Assembly: GCA_900759415.1 (NCBI GenBank)
Contig: CAAEVC010000020.1
Location: 1-6,636, forward strand
Direction of reading: 5' to 3'
Origin: an uncultured Dialister sp.
GTDB taxonomy: Bacteria; Bacillota; Negativicutes; Veillonellales; Dialisteraceae
Length of the DNA: 6,636 bases
The notes below the pieces were generated by a model. The model saw only the letters and a program-made list of their open reading frames with translations. It was not told the origin of the DNA and did not search any database. Both the position numbers and the translations under genes were made by a program. Below are positions 6,505 through 6,636 of the stretch, piece by piece; the stretch's first letter is position 1, and the number at the start of each line of letters is the position of its first letter.

Positions 6505-6636
6505 CGGCTTATATGACCGATGTATTCCTTAAACAGTCCGGGTATGTGTCAAGTTTTTCTCGGTTGAGAAGAAACCCTTCATCAATCAATCTCCAGCTCA
6601 ACCCCGATTTAATCCTCTTGCTAATGCTCCTAAAGG
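6505..6636. other. Unassigned segment at the right edge, possibly the 3' end of an upstream minus-strand gene
   Basis: No gene can be named here. On the minus strand one frame is open from the edge for 41 codons to a TAA at 6509-6511, and another runs 12 codons (PLGALARGLNRG) to a TGA at 6598-6600. Either could be the tail of an upstream gene, but open runs of this length occur by chance. GGTTGAG and CTCAACC form a 7-bp inverted repeat here, and there is an isolated TTGACA (6547-6552). The segment is too short to judge whether it is coding or an insertion-sequence end. Confidence 0.3.

Noticed and set aside
6524..6552. Promoter using the consensus TTGACA at 6547-6552
   Set aside because: At 17-bp spacing the -10 would be AGGAAT, matching 3 of 6 and lacking the key second-position A. 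The good TATAAT is 45 bp away.
6433..6636. LexA (SOS) box ahead of sbcD
   Set aside because: No GAAC-N4-GTTC type element is present between the sbcD start and the window edge, so SOS control is not supported by the sequence.

Overview
The window is a compact stretch of bacterial chromosome in which every convincing gene lies on the minus strand. Read in the direction of transcription (right to left), the order is sbcD, sbcC, dnaB, a family 4 uracil-DNA glycosylase, and the first 121 codons of a secreted L,D-transpeptidase cut off by the left edge. Protein style, strong GGAGG-type ribosome binding sites, use of GTG and TTG starts, and mid-range GC point to a Bacillota bacterium. My impression from the protein sequences is the Negativicutes (Dialister/Veillonella/Megasphaera-like), but this is inference from reading and not a database result.

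Layout: 6433-6636 is non-coding or unassigned DNA that carries an extended -10 promoter candidate and, just downstream of it, a strong hairpin with a T-run sitting directly ahead of the sbcD ribosome binding site. sbcD (5266-6432) and sbcC (2648-5269) overlap by an ATGA. A 68-bp gap follows, holding a second promoter candidate (TTCAGT, 17-bp spacer, TACAAT with a TG extension) and a perfect AAGGAGG for dnaB (1143-2579), which starts with GTG. The glycosylase gene (381-1124) starts with TTG 18 bp after the dnaB stop. The L,D-transpeptidase gene starts 17 bp after the glycosylase stop and runs off the window.

The genes share a genome-maintenance theme. SbcCD opens and trims DNA hairpins and blocked ends that arise at replication forks. 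DnaB is the replicative helicase at those forks. The glycosylase removes uracil that comes from cytosine deamination or dUTP incorporation. The L,D-transpeptidase is the odd one out: a cell-wall cross-linking or wall-modifying enzyme that is probably co-transcribed. I see no mobile element, CRISPR array, RNA gene or new defence system. The most interesting item is the promoter, terminator-like hairpin and ribosome binding site packed into about 75 bp ahead of sbcD, which raises the possibility of attenuation or readthrough control of the repair nuclease.
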